Assembly (NCBI GenBank): GCA_936432065.2
Contig: OW386289.2
Span: 94,981,736 to 95,045,735 of the forward strand
Length of the DNA: 64,000 bases
Reading direction: 5' to 3'
DNA from: Rutpela maculata
Lineage: Eukaryota > Arthropoda > Insecta > Coleoptera > Cerambycidae
This document shows positions 35,075 to 45,579 of this stretch, piece by piece. The position numbers were made by a program, and so were the translations under genes. The notes beneath the pieces were generated by a model, which was not told where the DNA came from, ran no database searches, and worked only from the letters and a program-made list of their open reading frames with translations. Numbering within the stretch: position 1 is the stretch's first letter; each line of letters begins with the position of its first letter.

Positions 35075-35390
35075 GTACTTTTGAAAAATCAATTTTTTCA
35101 AGCCAAATTTCAAGGTACTTTCGAAAAATTAATCTGCGGGTGAAATTTTGGCGTACTTTTGAAAAATCGATTTTCAAGCCAAATTTCAAGGTAGTTTTGA
35201 AAAATTAATCTGCGGGTGAAATTTGGGCGTACTTTTGAAAAATCGATTTTCAAGCCAAATTTCAACGCAGTTTTGAAAAATTAGTCTGCAAGTGAAATTT
35301 TGGCGTACTTTCGATAAATCGATTCTTCAGCCAAATTTCGACGCCCTTTCAAAAATATTATTCCAAGTCCAATTGGTCGTACCTTTGAAA
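35075..35390. repeat. ~77-bp tandem repeat, about four copies
   Basis: GTACTTTTGAAAAATCGATT... starts at 35075, 35153, 35229 and 35305, with a fourth diverged junction at about 35389. Each unit carries CAAGCCAAATTTCAA and TTAATCTGCGGGTGAAATTT. There is no coding frame through the array. Confidence 0.9.
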
Positions 35391-36364
35391 AAGTATATTA
35401 TTCATAAATCTTTGTCATTATATACTTTTGCTCTCATATCCTGAACCAAAAATTTTTTTCCTAAGTGAAAATTCGGTGTTTCTTCGAATTTTCACCTGGT
35501 CATTTCCAACGCCTTATAGAACCCAAAACGGTCCTTATGGACTAATCTGTGCCTCTGCAGACTCTTAAAAATGTCTTTAAATGAAATTTTTGTCTAAGTC
35601 GAATTTTGATTCTGTCTTCAACTTAGGACGATTTTGGAGAGTTCTAGTATCACGTCGGACGTCCCTGAAAATGATAAACAACAATTTAAACATAATTTGT
35701 GAAATATTTGCGCCGAATAGCAAGCCTTAGTGTTGTTATAATAATCAAAAATGCACATTTCGTAAAGACAAACATTTATAATTACTGTTTTTGAAGGCAA
35801 GTGAATGTCATTACCCAGTTAAAAATTGTTTGAAACGTTTTTCATACGCTCACGGAGTAATAAAATATACTTCGTACTTTGTACTCAAAAGAATCTGAAG
35901 TAGCACGTACACCAACTAAACTTTATAGTTGAAACTTGGTAAAGTAAAACTTTCATAAAATATTCTTGCATACAAAACTAGATCTAAAAGGAAATTATAT
36001 AACATTTATATTATATACCATATCAATATGTATGTAGGTACTAATAAAATATCCCAAAAAAGTATTAAAAAGTAACACATGTAAATGAAATAACACCGTG
36101 ATTCCACATGATTCATGTCGTGTTAATTCACATTTTTAGAGGTAGGAGAAATTAAAAAATTTATGTGTTGTGAATTTTCTTGGTTTCTGTTATGAAAACA
36201 TCAGGAACATTGATCCTATATTCCAGAGCCGTAATGGATATGCCCATCATATTTTCAAATAACTTTTTATATTTTTAGTGTGGTAGATATAACATAAACA
36301 TAAACACACCACATATAGTAGATAACCCCCACATCTGAAGCAAGGATGTCTGGAAGGGGGTTAC
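35391..36364. other. Unassigned AT-rich DNA
   Basis: 35391-35450 resembles 24690-24775, a dispersed repeat. No gene is seen in the rest. Confidence 0.3.
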
Positions 36365-36505
36365 ACATTTGAAAAAATGCAGACATACATGCACACCCCT
36401 CGGCATTTTCAGTACCAGGATTGGGGCTCGAATTCAGTACGCGACACACAGTACAACAGTACAACCAGCGTATTCACCATACATTACACATTAACCGACT
36501 AAGCT
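36365..36505 (-). mobile_element. Possible tRNA-derived SINE (minus strand)
   Basis: On the minus strand, GCTTAGTCGGTTAATG (box A-like) is followed about 65 nt later by GAATTCGAGCCCC (box B-like, consensus GGTTCGANNCC). Between them GTACTGTTGTAC could form an anticodon-type stem-loop. A C-rich tail region follows. The spacing is longer than a normal tRNA and no target duplication was found. Confidence 0.4.
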
Positions 36506-36535
36506 TAAGGTACCTCGCTCTTATAAATTTATATT

Positions 36536-36706
36536 AAATAATGTATTGTGTAGCGTATTCACTTACATATCATCGTCAAGGATATAAATAACAATAACAA
36601 AATTATTAATCACAAAAATGTTAACGTTTAAAATTTTAAATAAATTTTTAAATTTGAGTTTTTTTATATTTTATTATGGTTTATTACCATAATTTGGTGA
36701 CTCCGA
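36536..36706 (+). repeat. LTR end and primer site of another LTR element
   Basis: About 150 bp (GTATTCACTTACATATC, GATATAAATAACAATAAC, ATTAATCACAAAAATGTTAAC) ends in ATAATTTGGTGACTCCGACG, an LTR 3' end plus primer-binding site in plus orientation. The same 150 bp returns inverted at 39954-40110 with its own primer site. Confidence 0.7.
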
Positions 36707-36836
36707 CGCGCGAAGGTATACTTTAAAATATTTACACCTCTGTTTTCGGATATTGCATCTTAGTTCAGAGCTTGACATGTTAATGACTTTGACGTTGTGA
36801 TTGAAAATTACATAAATCAGTTGGTAGTTGTAATAT

Positions 36837-37243
36837 TGTAACGTGCTTACACCCTTTTTGTAAACACCCTGTATCGTGGGTTCGGAAAATTATAACAAGA
36901 GATGTCCACTAACACACTTTATTAAATATTTACTGGATACTTCACAATACTATTATTAATTTAAATACACTTTACTGACTAAAATCACAATGTTTATCAC
37001 TTTGTTTATCTTTGAAGTCTTAACCTCACTTTCTATACTTTCTGAACTTTCTGAACTACTGAACTGCTCGCCGAGAATGCGGTCGGTCTTTTATACCCAA
37101 AAATGACAGATCTCGATTGTTCTGTGATGACGCCACCATTCTCTAGATCATTCCAGATGTCACCAGAACTAACTTCTGGTAGGTTTCTCGAGTAGGTGCA
37201 AATACACTACATTCATTCATTCATTCAAGTGTAACACATTACA
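36837..37243 (-). repeat. 3' LTR (407 bp)
   Basis: Nearly identical to 39528-39930 in the same orientation. It contains CACCCTGTATCGTGGG and a TTTTATACCC box. The right edge has CATTCATTCATTCATTC where the other copy has CATTCATTCTAAGGG. Confidence 0.95.
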
Positions 37244-37256
37244 CTGCCCCCTCCTT
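37244..37256 (-). promoter_or_regulatory. Polypurine tract
   Basis: The minus strand reads AAGGAGGGGGCAG directly against the 3' LTR, as expected for the plus-strand DNA primer in reverse transcription. Confidence 0.85.
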
Positions 37257-37548
37257 AAGCCTGAACGTCCCGGTCAGGCAATTCAGCCTCTTTCACATAC
37301 TTCGCCAGTCTATCCAAGTGTACGATCTTCATCTTGGACTTTTTGTTTCGTTGAATCCGATAAACGACATCATTTATTCGGGTAATAACAGTATACGGTC
37401 CATCCCAAGGAGGTTGAAGTTTCGGGGGTCTCCATTCCTTCCGCTGTGGGTTGTACAGCCAAACCAGATCTCCCACCTTGAATCCCCCTGTATTGGCATT
37501 CTGATCATAACGAGCCTTCAAGCGGTTACTAGTTCTGTTCATCTGCAT
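37255..37548 (-). CDS. Integrase C-terminal domain fragment
   Basis: 97 codons read on the minus strand: RLKARYDQNA, then FKVGDLVWLYNPQR (the SH3-like beta-barrel start), LQPPWDGPYTVITRINDVVY, and KMKIVHLDRLAKY at the end. This is the usual C-terminus of Ty3/gypsy integrase (GPYxV..., VVHxDRL). The frame upstream of the first Met continues as FDEQLQKWKS, so the start is artificial. It follows the zinc-domain fragment by a deletion and frameshift near 37605 that removed the DDE catalytic core. It ends 11 bp from the LTR, overlapping the polypurine tract. Confidence 0.8.
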   Translation of the reverse strand: MQMNRTSNRLKARYDQNANTGGFKVGDLVWLYNPQRKEWRPPKLQPPWDGPYTVITRINDVVYRIQRNKKSKMKIVHLDRLAKYVKEAELPDRDVQA

Positions 37549-37605
37549 CGATCATTCTTTGGCTGTTCTCGACTTCCATTTCTGTAGTTGCTCATCGAAA
37601 ATGGT

Positions 37606-38141
37606 TCTCCACGGGCAGCACAATTTTTACACTTGTGACACCAGGCCTCCACATCCTGGCGACTATTAACCCAATAGAACTGTTCCCGTGCTCTACTCAA
37701 TGTCTTGTTTATGCCGAAGTGTCTGCTGGACGTTTCATTATGCGCATCCTGGAGTACTTCTGGTACACGACACCTGGGAATCACTAGACGCATGGTAATC
37801 TGCTTCCCATCTGGGCTTTCCCATGCTCTCCTCAAAAGCCCATCTACGACCGTAAGTGAATCCCATTGTGACCATAAAGCCTTCAGCCCCACTTCTTTGT
37901 TGGAAACATCCTTCCATGCTGGACGCGTTCCCTCTTCTTTTGCTCTCAACATGGGTCCGATTTCTACATCGCGCAATTGCTCTTGCCTCAGAGTTTTCTT
38001 TGACCAACTCTCTGGAATTTCTTTACTTCCATTTACACGTCCTGGTAATGGTAGACTACTCGAGATTCTTCGAAGCTGGCAAACCTTTATTTCTCTGGGC
38101 GCATTTTTTTCTTCAGCCAGCACCGCCCCAGTGGCCTTCAC
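37606..38141 (-). pseudogene. Pol remnant: integrase zinc (HHCC) domain
   Basis: This minus-strand ORF begins after Gag with a connection segment and then LRRAWESPDGKQITMRLVIP, VLQDAHNETSSRHFGINKTL, and REQFYWVNSRQDVEAWCHKC with CKNC following. The H-x-H and C-x-x-C spacing is the integrase N-terminal zinc finger. The frame then runs into out-of-frame sequence (37539-37605) where the catalytic core has been deleted. RT and RNase H, normally upstream, are missing, so Gag and this remnant lie almost directly together. Confidence 0.8.
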
Positions 38142-38144
38142 TCT

Positions 38145-39164
38145 CTAAGGGCTCCACTGTGGACAATCTCTCTTAATATGCCCTAATTTGCCACACTGAT
38201 AGCATCGGATACGTCCGTGTGGTTTCGCTTCACCTTGTTGTTTGTCTTGTCTCCCCAGGGAATCCAATTTGGCCAATACTTTACTTAGCATTTCATGCAT
38301 GTCCATGTCAGGGTTCTTCTTGTCTGAATGTGTTTTTTCTACTGTCGTCACAGCATGCACTTCTGACCGTGGGGTGTCTTTATAGGCAGCCTCTACTTCA
38401 AGGGCACGGACCAGAGCCTCGCCAATACTTTGATGTCTCGTTAACCTAAGAACTCGCCTGACTTCCTCGTCCCCTATGCCATCCAAAAAGGCCCCGACAG
38501 CTAATTGTTCTTGGAATTCCCTTGGAGCACTTGGATATGCCAGGTGTGCCAGTCTCTCTATGGCAGCCTCGAATTCTTGTAAACTTTCTCCAGCCTTTTG
38601 TGTCCGTGATTTTAGCTGGGCCTGGTATACTTGGGCGAGATGTTGGTCGCCATATCTCAAGTCCAATGCAGCTTCTAAAACTTTGAAGTCTCTTTGTTTC
38701 TCCACCGGGATGTTCTGAAGCAACTCTGAGGCTTGGCCCCTTAGCGCCAGAACTAATGCCATAGCCTTTTCCTCGTTATTCCAGTTATTTGCACTTGCAG
38801 CCGCCTCAAATTGTCTCTTGTAGGTTGTCCATGAGCTTAGGCCGTTAAAGGAGAGAGGTTTTAACCGAGGGCCTGACAATGTTACTAGCTGGCCTCCTTT
38901 CTCAACCAATTGTCGCTTAAGTCGCTCTACTTCTCCTTCTTCTCGACGCCGCTTTTCTTCCTCTTGTCGTTTTCTTTCATGCTCTTCTTTTTCTTTTTGT
39001 TGTTTTCTTTCATACTCCTCTTTTTCTTTTTGTCGTTTTCTTTCATACTCTTCTTTTTCTTTTTGTCGTTTTCTTTCATACTCTTCTTTTTCTTCTTGAC
39101 GTTGCTGGGCCATCGTCCTCATTAACTCCGCAAATAAGTCCTGTATTTGTTTCTCAGCTGCCAT
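38145..39164 (-). CDS. gag: Gag polyprotein with coiled coil and CCHC knuckle (339 aa)
   Basis: An intact ORF on the minus strand starts 363 bp after the 5' LTR. Residues about 18-75 are a highly charged coiled coil made of 11-residue repeats (EEYERKRQKEK, 33 bp in DNA, about 38960-39100). Residues about 95-280 form the capsid-like region (FNGLSSWTTYKRQFEAAA, ELLQNIPVEKQRDFKVLEAA, ESLQEFEAAIERLAHLAYP, AFLDGIGDEEVRRVLR). Near the end CYQCGKLGHIKRDC is a CCHC zinc knuckle that binds RNA. The ORF stops at PQWSP just after the knuckle. It could still make particles; without pol the element depends on relatives. Confidence 0.9.
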   Translation of the reverse strand: MAAEKQIQDLFAELMRTMAQQRQEEKEEYERKRQKEKEEYERKRQKEKEEYERKQQKEKEEHERKRQEEEKRRREEGEVERLKRQLVEKGGQLVTLSGPRLKPLSFNGLSSWTTYKRQFEAAASANNWNNEEKAMALVLALRGQASELLQNIPVEKQRDFKVLEAALDLRYGDQHLAQVYQAQLKSRTQKAGESLQEFEAAIERLAHLAYPSAPREFQEQLAVGAFLDGIGDEEVRRVLRLTRHQSIGEALVRALEVEAAYKDTPRSEVHAVTTVEKTHSDKKNPDMDMHEMLSKVLAKLDSLGRQDKQQGEAKPHGRIRCYQCGKLGHIKRDCPQWSP

Positions 39165-39510
39165 GCTTTTTGTAAAATAAAACTATCACGTCAATGGAAC
39201 TTTCCAGAAAAATCTCAAAACAGCACGAAAAAGTCTTATCCAGAGTCTTTTGTCACTATCCAGTTCAGAGAATTTACTAATCTCCACTAATGTCCAAATA
39301 GAAAAGTTCTAGTAATTTTCACGCACTAGCACAAATGAGTCTTTTTCAGTGTCTCTATCACTTTCCCGAAAATGCACTTCTTCACAGTTTTGAGTCCAAA
39401 AATAGTCCTTAAACAATGTCCCGTAAGTTAATCCTCCGTGTCACCACTAATTCCCGAGAAGAACACTGTAGAAACCTTCTCGAACAGTCCAGAAATCTTC
39501 TGTTATAATT

Positions 39511-39527
39511 CCGCTTCTGACACCAAT
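39511..39527 (-). promoter_or_regulatory. Primer-binding site ATTGGTGTCAGAAGCGG
   Basis: The minus strand reads ATTGGTGTCAGAAGCGG directly downstream of the 5' LTR. TGGTGTCAGAAG is a known primer-site type in LTR retrotransposons. It differs from the TTGGTGACCCCGAC sites of the other two elements. Confidence 0.85.
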
Positions 39528-39930
39528 TGTAATGTGCTTACACCCTTTTTGTAAACACCCTGTATCGTGGGTTCGGAAAATTATAACAAGAGATGTCCAC
39601 TAATACACTTTATTAAATATTTACTGGATACTTCACAATACTATTATTAATTTAAATACACTTTACTGACTAAAATCACAATGTTTATCACTTTGTTTAT
39701 CTTTGAAGTCTTAACCTCACTTTCTATACTTTCTGAACTTTCTGAACTACTGAACTACTCGCCGAGAATGCGGTCGGTCTTTTATACCCAAAAATGACAG
39801 ATCTCGATTGTTCTGTGATGACGCCACCATTCTCTAGATCATTCCAGATGTCACCAGAACTAACTTCTGGTAGGTTTCTCGAGTAGGTGCAAATACACTA
39901 CATTCATTCTAAGGGTTGTAACACATTACA
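39528..39930 (-). repeat. 5' LTR (403 bp)
   Basis: Partner of 36837-37243. It carries the promoter for the minus-strand element; TTTTATACCC around 39780 (plus strand) and the terminal inverted TGTAA/TTACA are shared. Confidence 0.95.
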
Positions 39931-39953
39931 ATATTATTGCTCGTATTCACGTA

Positions 39954-40110
39954 AACGGGGTCACCAATTTGTGGAGGTGGATCCATAATAAAATATAAAA
40001 TTAAAGTTTCAAGATTTTATTTAGAATTGAAATGTTAACATTTTTGTGATTAATAATTTTGTTATTGTTATTTATATCCATGACGATAATATGTAAGTGA
40101 ATACGCTATA
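39954..40110 (-). repeat. Inverted LTR end and primer site (partner of 36536-36706)
   Basis: CGGGGTCACCAATTTG (primer site on the minus strand) is followed by the inverse of the LTR segment at 36536-36690 (GTTAACATTTTTGTGATTAAT, GTAAGTGAATACGC). Without the recently inserted Ty3 element the two ends face each other over about 150 bp. Confidence 0.7.
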
Positions 40111-40159
40111 TATTGCATCCCTCTACAATTTTAATTGTTCTCTTTTTCTTTTTGATATT

Positions 40160-41843
40160 TCTGCAATATACATACGCTCATCTGATATCCGAACATTTTG
40201 ATATCTTGGTGGTCAATATATACCTATAAAGTGAGTCTTTAGAGGTAATCACATTCAATTTTAGTCAGAGGCGTCCGATTCTAGAATGGAAAAGGGCGTC
40301 GATTAAAAAAAAAAACAGTAGTTATAATTGATTTTACAACAAAATAATTATTTATTTAATAAATCAAAAATTTAAATTCGTACATACCTACATTTTTTCT
40401 AACAAATAATCTTTAATAAAGACCTAAGTAAGCAGTGAAAACAAAAGTTACTGCAAGAGTCAATTTATCGTTGAACGTACATAAGTTAAACAGTTAAAAA
40501 TTCATGGGAATGCTCGTTTAATATTAGATAATAAGTGAAGTGTAAATGTTTGTGTAATAAAGATGGTTCGGCGTTTAACAATGCGACAACAAATGGAGTT
40601 GATTTGTTTAGTCGGAGAGAATGCCAGCTTATTTGGACAAGCTGCTGTTGAATTTAATTTACGGCATCCTCGCCGTCAGCTTCCCATTCGCCATTTTTTT
40701 TGCAACCATCAATAAAAGTTTTAACAACACAGGAAATGTATGTAAAGTTATGACCGAAGAATTATAATTTACAAAAGAGGCAAATCGAAAACGAAGAACG
40801 CATTTTACAATATTTTAGAGAAAATATAGCATAAGGCAAGTAGGCGGTATTAAATCTAAATATTAGTAAGAACATGGTTCGGTCTTGCTTGAAAAAAACA
40901 TAAAAAAAGAGGATTCAAACCAACATTTCTGCATATCCTAGAAGATGGTGATACAGACAGAAGATTGGATTTCTGTTCTTGTGCTCAGGATGAAAATTTA
41001 AACAATATAAATTTTCTGAAAAAAGTCATATTTACCGATGAGGCAATATTTACCATCCTCCTCGTTTTTGGGCTGACGGCTTATCACTACTGAAAGGCAA
41101 TATATGTCAAAAGTTAACGTTTGGTGTGGTTTATGGAATGACCAGACTATTTGGCCTTTTTTTGTTACGATATTGAATGGAAAAGCGTATTCAAATTGCA
41201 GATTATGAAAGTTATGCGCCATATAAAAAAAGAATTGAGCAATGTGTTCGAAATGATAGTGATTACATAGAAGCCCAAAGAATTATGTAACTAAATTGAC
41301 TCTTGCAATAACTTTTGCTTTCATGGTTTGCTTAGGTCTTTATTGAAGATTATTTGTTAGAAAAATGGTAAGTGTGTACGAATTAGAATTTTTGCCTTAT
41401 TAAATAAATAACTATTTTGTTGTAAAATCAGTTCAAACTAGTACAATACATTATTATAAACAAAAAATAGGAAATGCATTTTTTTCATTCGAGAATTCGT
41501 TTTACAAATTAAAATTATTTTTAGTTGAAAAAACTGTTTTTTTTTACGGCCCCTACCTCAAACACCTTTAAACCCACTACGATGTAATCTTGTACGAAGG
41601 GGTTTCTAAAGGTCCTAATTATGCATATCTTACTAGTTTTTTTCTATAAAGATCTCTTTTTTCAAAATCGACCCTCTTTTTCCATCCTAGAATTGGACAC
41701 ATGTGAGTAAAATCAAATATGGTTACGTTTAAAGACTCACTTTATAAGTATATATTTACCGCCAAAATTTCAAAATATTCGGATATCAGATGAGCGCGAT
41801 ATGAGGGTGGCTCCACGAATAGTGCGACACACTGTATATGTAC
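40160..41843 (+). mobile_element. Decayed mariner-like element with long TIRs
   Basis: Inverted arms at 40165-40500 and 41290-41820 share GCTCATCTGATATCC / GGATATCAGATGAGC, AAGTGAGTCTTTA, AATCTTTAATAAAGACCTAA and AAGAGTCAATTTA. The right end finishes GCGACACACTGTA; the left end is truncated before the corresponding terminus. A transposase remnant lies between. The arms, over 300 bp, are far longer than the ~30 bp typical of mariner elements. Confidence 0.75.
40563..41245 (+). pseudogene. Mariner/IS630-type transposase remnant
   Basis: Starts ATG at 40563 with RQQMELICLVGEN and AVEFNLRHPRRQLP, the N-terminal helix-turn-helix pattern of DUF4817-type insect mariner transposases. Further on come KKRGFKPTFLHILEDGDTDR and RLDFC, then VIFTDEAIF, which holds the first catalytic Asp of the DDD/E triad (about 41037), and PPRFWADGL. 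Multiple stops and frameshifts; the second and third acidic residues are not readable. It is dead. Confidence 0.75.
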
Positions 41844-41849
41844 TATCTT

Positions 41850-42585
41850 GAAAATAGTGTCTGTGGAATTTGCAAAATAATACATTTGTGTTATACAGTA
41901 TATTATTGAAAAGTACACCTGCGAGTTTTACGTGAAAGGAATAGATAAAGGGTGCTCTGTTTCCTTTCTCAAAACTTTATTAGAAAATCTTTTATTTGAT
42001 GTTTATATTAAAAACACAAATTTAAGAAAATACTTATGTTATATTCAATATCCATAGATACTTACTACCTATACAGAACTGTTGACATTTGACTGACCTT
42101 TTTCTGGTGTTTTCGAAAACCTCTTAAAGATATTTTTTACCATAACTACAAGCAAACATAAAATAATTCACTTTAAGACATGATTTTGTTTCTGTAGAAC
42201 AAAGCACCATAACTTCAGACTTATTAGTCGCAGTAAGTTTCCTTGTTTTTTGGAATAATTCTAATCGCTCGATATGTTGACCTTTGTCGCATAACGTATA
42301 GAAAAAGTTGTCTGGTAAAAACTAAAATGTACGATTTGTTTTCTTTGCCATTGGACACTAGCCATTCAGCCAACCGCTACTCCAAAAATTATTTATTCCA
42401 ACTAAATGTCGACAAATGAAAAGATATTGAAGATCAAAATAAAGGAGAAAAAAATAGACGCTAAAGAGAGAGAGTGTATCAAAAGGAGATTAGTTATTAC
42501 CAATGAAGTAGATTATAAAATTTGTCAAAACTTTTGCATGCACAATTTTCTTCCATGGTAAACTATTTTAAAATTAGAGCAGCTT
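41850..42585. other. Unassigned AT-rich DNA
   Basis: No gene or known repeat recognised. Confidence 0.3.
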
Positions 42586-42589
42586 AAAA

Positions 42590-43240
42590 TTTAAAAAACA
42601 GTGCCATTTTCGACAGATGTAATTTGTAAATAATTGATAGTGGAAGAAGATTGTTTGAACAGAAGTTTTAGGAAATTTTATAATCTACAATAATAAAATA
42701 GCTAATTTCTAGGTAGAAGCAATGGGAACAGAGACAATTGCAAAAGTCTGCATAGAAGCATACATTGTCATATTTTTGTGCGAGTGTAAATCGTGAAGTA
42801 TTAACGATGGAGAAAAATTGTTTTGTTGACAGGTCAGTGAAAACCCGAAAAATTCAGATAAAATTCATTCTTCTAAAGAAATCACACTACTATAAGCCAA
42901 TTTTACTAATTATGGAAAATTAATAAGAGTATTAATAACGTTGGTACAACGTGGCAGACATTTGTCCCTAATGCAAGAAACCTTCTGAAACTTCGAGATG
43001 CTTAAAAAAATTTAACTTTATTCATTTTGTACAATATTAGTAATTAGAGTGAGTAGAAGTAACAGGAAAGGAGACAATTGAGAAAAACCTATTTTGACTG
43101 TCATTTTCTCAACATGGCGGTCGTAATGGTAAGATATTTTTGTGGAAATATTAAATAACGATTATGGAACCCCCACCGATATTATAAAATTCCTTGTACG
43201 AATTAATCACGGGTCAAATGATAGATTGACTGTATTAACA
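42590..43240. repeat. Dispersed repeat shared with 61.3-62.06 kb
   Basis: Shared phrases in the same orientation include GATAGTGGAA(G/A)AA, AGCTAATT, CTGTAAATCGT-like, GTCAGTGAAAACCCGAAAAATTC / ATCAGTAAAAACTCGAAAAATTC, GAGTATTAATAACGT, and GGTCAAATGA(T/C)AGATTGACT. Both copies lie upstream of a LINE RT fragment. No coding potential. Confidence 0.65.
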
Positions 43241-43829
43241 TACCTTTACCTAAATTTTCAACCAGTTTGGTCTTTTTTTCAGGTTGGGCTTCTTTTTTAT
43301 CTCTGACGACTAATACTCTAAATTTTTTCATATATTTCCAAAAATGTTTACCATGCATTAAAATCTGCTGTGCTTATGCAATATGGAAATTTGCACGCTT
43401 GCATATAACGCGGTTAGATTCACATATTCGTTTTTGTTTTGAAATAATTACTATCCCAGGTTTGAGTAGAAGAGCTTCAAACGTGAAAGCAATTACCTCA
43501 AAACAACGTAGTACTTACAAGCTTGTCTTATAATGTTATTAAATTTAATTAGGGCGAGATAAGGAGGTATTGCACACTATTAAATACAATATTCGATGCA
43601 ATCACATGCTTCAGAATATAATCAGCTTTGAAAATGATGCGACACAGAAACAAACTATTCCCATGGAATGGATTTTTATCTAGATTGTTGTATTCATCCT
43701 GTAGCAGTGATAACTGTAATTCGATAAAGGATATGTATATCAGGAAAATTTATAAAATTCCTTAAAATAATACAGCTTTCTAAAGTAGCTTTCATCAACT
43801 CAGCAAATAAGTAGATACTGCAGTATCTA

Positions 43830-43948
43830 GAAGTAAAAAATATGCAAGAAATAATGTGACATGTAACGAGGGTCTGTTCTATTCCCGCTAATATTTCCCA
43901 TATATATCAATTACCTAAATACATTTAATTCCCAAATTCTGATAAAGG
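43830..43948 (+). pseudogene. LINE RT remnant, part 1 (interrupted)
   Basis: The frame through 43880-43955 reads RGSVLFPLIFPIYINYLNTF, a mutated form of the PQGSVLGPLLFLIYINDL motif 5 of jockey-like RT. It is cut off by the palindrome beginning at about 43946. The continuation of the same RT resumes at about 47390. Confidence 0.55.
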
Positions 43949-44835
43949 ACCCCGCACTGTTCTCGGTTAAATTTTCTGAATTTTTATTTTGTTATAGATC
44001 TCGATCTCCTGATTAAATGTAACATGGGCCCAATCTAATCCTATGACTAGTTTTTTAGATAAGGGTGTTAAAGTTAAAAAGTGACTATTTTTATAAAATA
44101 TATTCGCGGCAATTAAAGGATTCGATTAATTTTTTTTTCACAAATATTATTCTTGTAACGTCAGATAATATATTGTGATAAAAATATGCGCTTATATACA
44201 GGGTGAGCCACCAATAACACGAAGTGAATTTTTAAAATCGATGTGTTTATGCTGAAACAACAAAATTTTGAGAAAATTATTTTTGAAATGAAATGTATTG
44301 TTTCATAATTACCCAAATTCCCAATTTGTATATTTTATACAGGGCGAGACAAAAATATGGAAACACATGTGGCTTATTCTAATAAGACGCCCTCCCTGTA
44401 ATATATATTGATTGTCTATTGACGGCTGATTCCAAATATATATAAGTTTAGAGGGGTCCATAGGGCGATACAAAAGATAAAACACAAGAAAAATGCTGAA
44501 AAACTTTTTTTTTCGAAATCGTCCTGTAATTCAGAATTTCGTCGGTTAATTTCCGTAATTCTTTCAAATTGTGTTTATTGTGTATACGTTAATAGAGTAC
44601 CAAAAATTCAAAATCTTACCATGACTAGGTCTCGAGTTTAAAGCGAAAAATTATACCATGTGTGTATTTACCTTCCACATAAAAATGTCGGCCATGGAAT
44701 AAATGTTTCATAGAGTAATCGTCCATAATATTTATTAATGAAAGGTCTGCAGTCCTCTCATAATAAAGGTCCTTAATTTGATACCATCATCACAGGATAA
44801 ACTGCTTTTTTTTTATTTTGACATGATGTTTTACG

Positions 44836-45560
44836 GACGAGTTGCGGACAATCCACCGAAAACAATTCACTGAAAGTCAGTTCACCGAATGGACAGTTCA
44901 CTGAAAAACAATTTACCGAATTAAAATACCTCGAATGACTAATTTATCGAAAGAGACTAGAAAATCTAACAGTTTTTTTATCTTCTTGGCTTTATCATTA
45001 AGTAACGTAGTAGTGATGACGTTATTTTTTAGACAAAGTAGGTAGTGTAGGATTTGTGAAAAAATAAACTTGGGCATGTGATTCAATATCCAATTTAGGA
45101 ATATTTTATTTAAAAACTACTCATACAAATCTCATACAGTCTATTTTTATATGCGTAATTAAGTTCGTAAGTACATAAATATTCACATTTTAATCTAAAA
45201 GTAAATATTGTCAGTAATGCCTCGTAAATAATCCAAGATATTAATTGGATCAAATGAATGCACCAATCGTTTGAGCCGCTATTTTTTCTTTTAGTGAGGC
45301 CCTTCTTTTCCGGCAATAAATTGTTCAAGGAGTATGAACTGAAACTAACATTCAAAGTGAAATGTCATATTTATATATAATGCTCAAGGATCTGTTCGGG
45401 AATCTAGGTGCACCGATTATGCATTTTCGGGGAATTGCTCATTCGGTGAATTGTTCTTCGGTTAACTGTCTATGCAATGAATCCTCCGTCCGGTGAATTG
45501 TCCTTTCGGTGAACTGTTTTCGGTGGATTTTTTTCGGTAAATTGACCAGATACGTTTACG
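44836..45560. mobile_element. MITE with CACCGAA repeat arrays at both ends
   Basis: At 44846-44960 the motif (A)TTCACCGAA or its variants recurs about every 13-15 bp (AATCCACCGAAAACAATTC, AGTTCACCGAATGGAC, CAATTTACCGAATT). At 45420-45545 the inverse motif TTCGGTGAA recurs (CATTCGGTGAATTG, TTTCGGTGAACTG, TTTTCGGTGGATT). Outer TTTTACGGACGAG and GTTTACGG also pair loosely. The 81-codon minus ORF inside has no domain. Confidence 0.7.
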
Positions 45561-45579
45561 GATGCCACATTGGATTTAC

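Larger units (their letters stand above)
36837..39930 (-). mobile_element. Ty3/gypsy deletion derivative, 3.1 kb, TSD ATAT
   Basis: Two LTRs (36837-37243, 39528-39930) start TGTAA(C/T)GTGCTTACACCC and end AACACATTACA, flanked by ATAT on both sides (36833-36836, 39931-39934). The element reads on the minus strand: primer site 39511-39527, Gag 38145-39164, a fused pol remnant holding the integrase zinc domain and integrase C-terminus (37255-38141), then the polypurine tract. Protease, RT, RNase H and the integrase catalytic core are deleted. LTRs differ by only about three substitutions and one small indel, so it inserted recently and must have moved with enzymes from an intact relative. Confidence 0.93.

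Noticed and set aside
35075..35390. CRISPR-like array
   Set aside because: The ~77-bp units are repeated end to end without unique spacers, and the context is an insect genome.
36267..36464. 65-codon minus ORF
   Set aside because: Overlaps the tRNA-like SINE candidate; no protein domain.
37705..39125. Plus-strand ORFs opposite the Ty3 Gag and Pol remnants
   Set aside because: Antisense shadows of the minus-strand Gag and integrase sequences.
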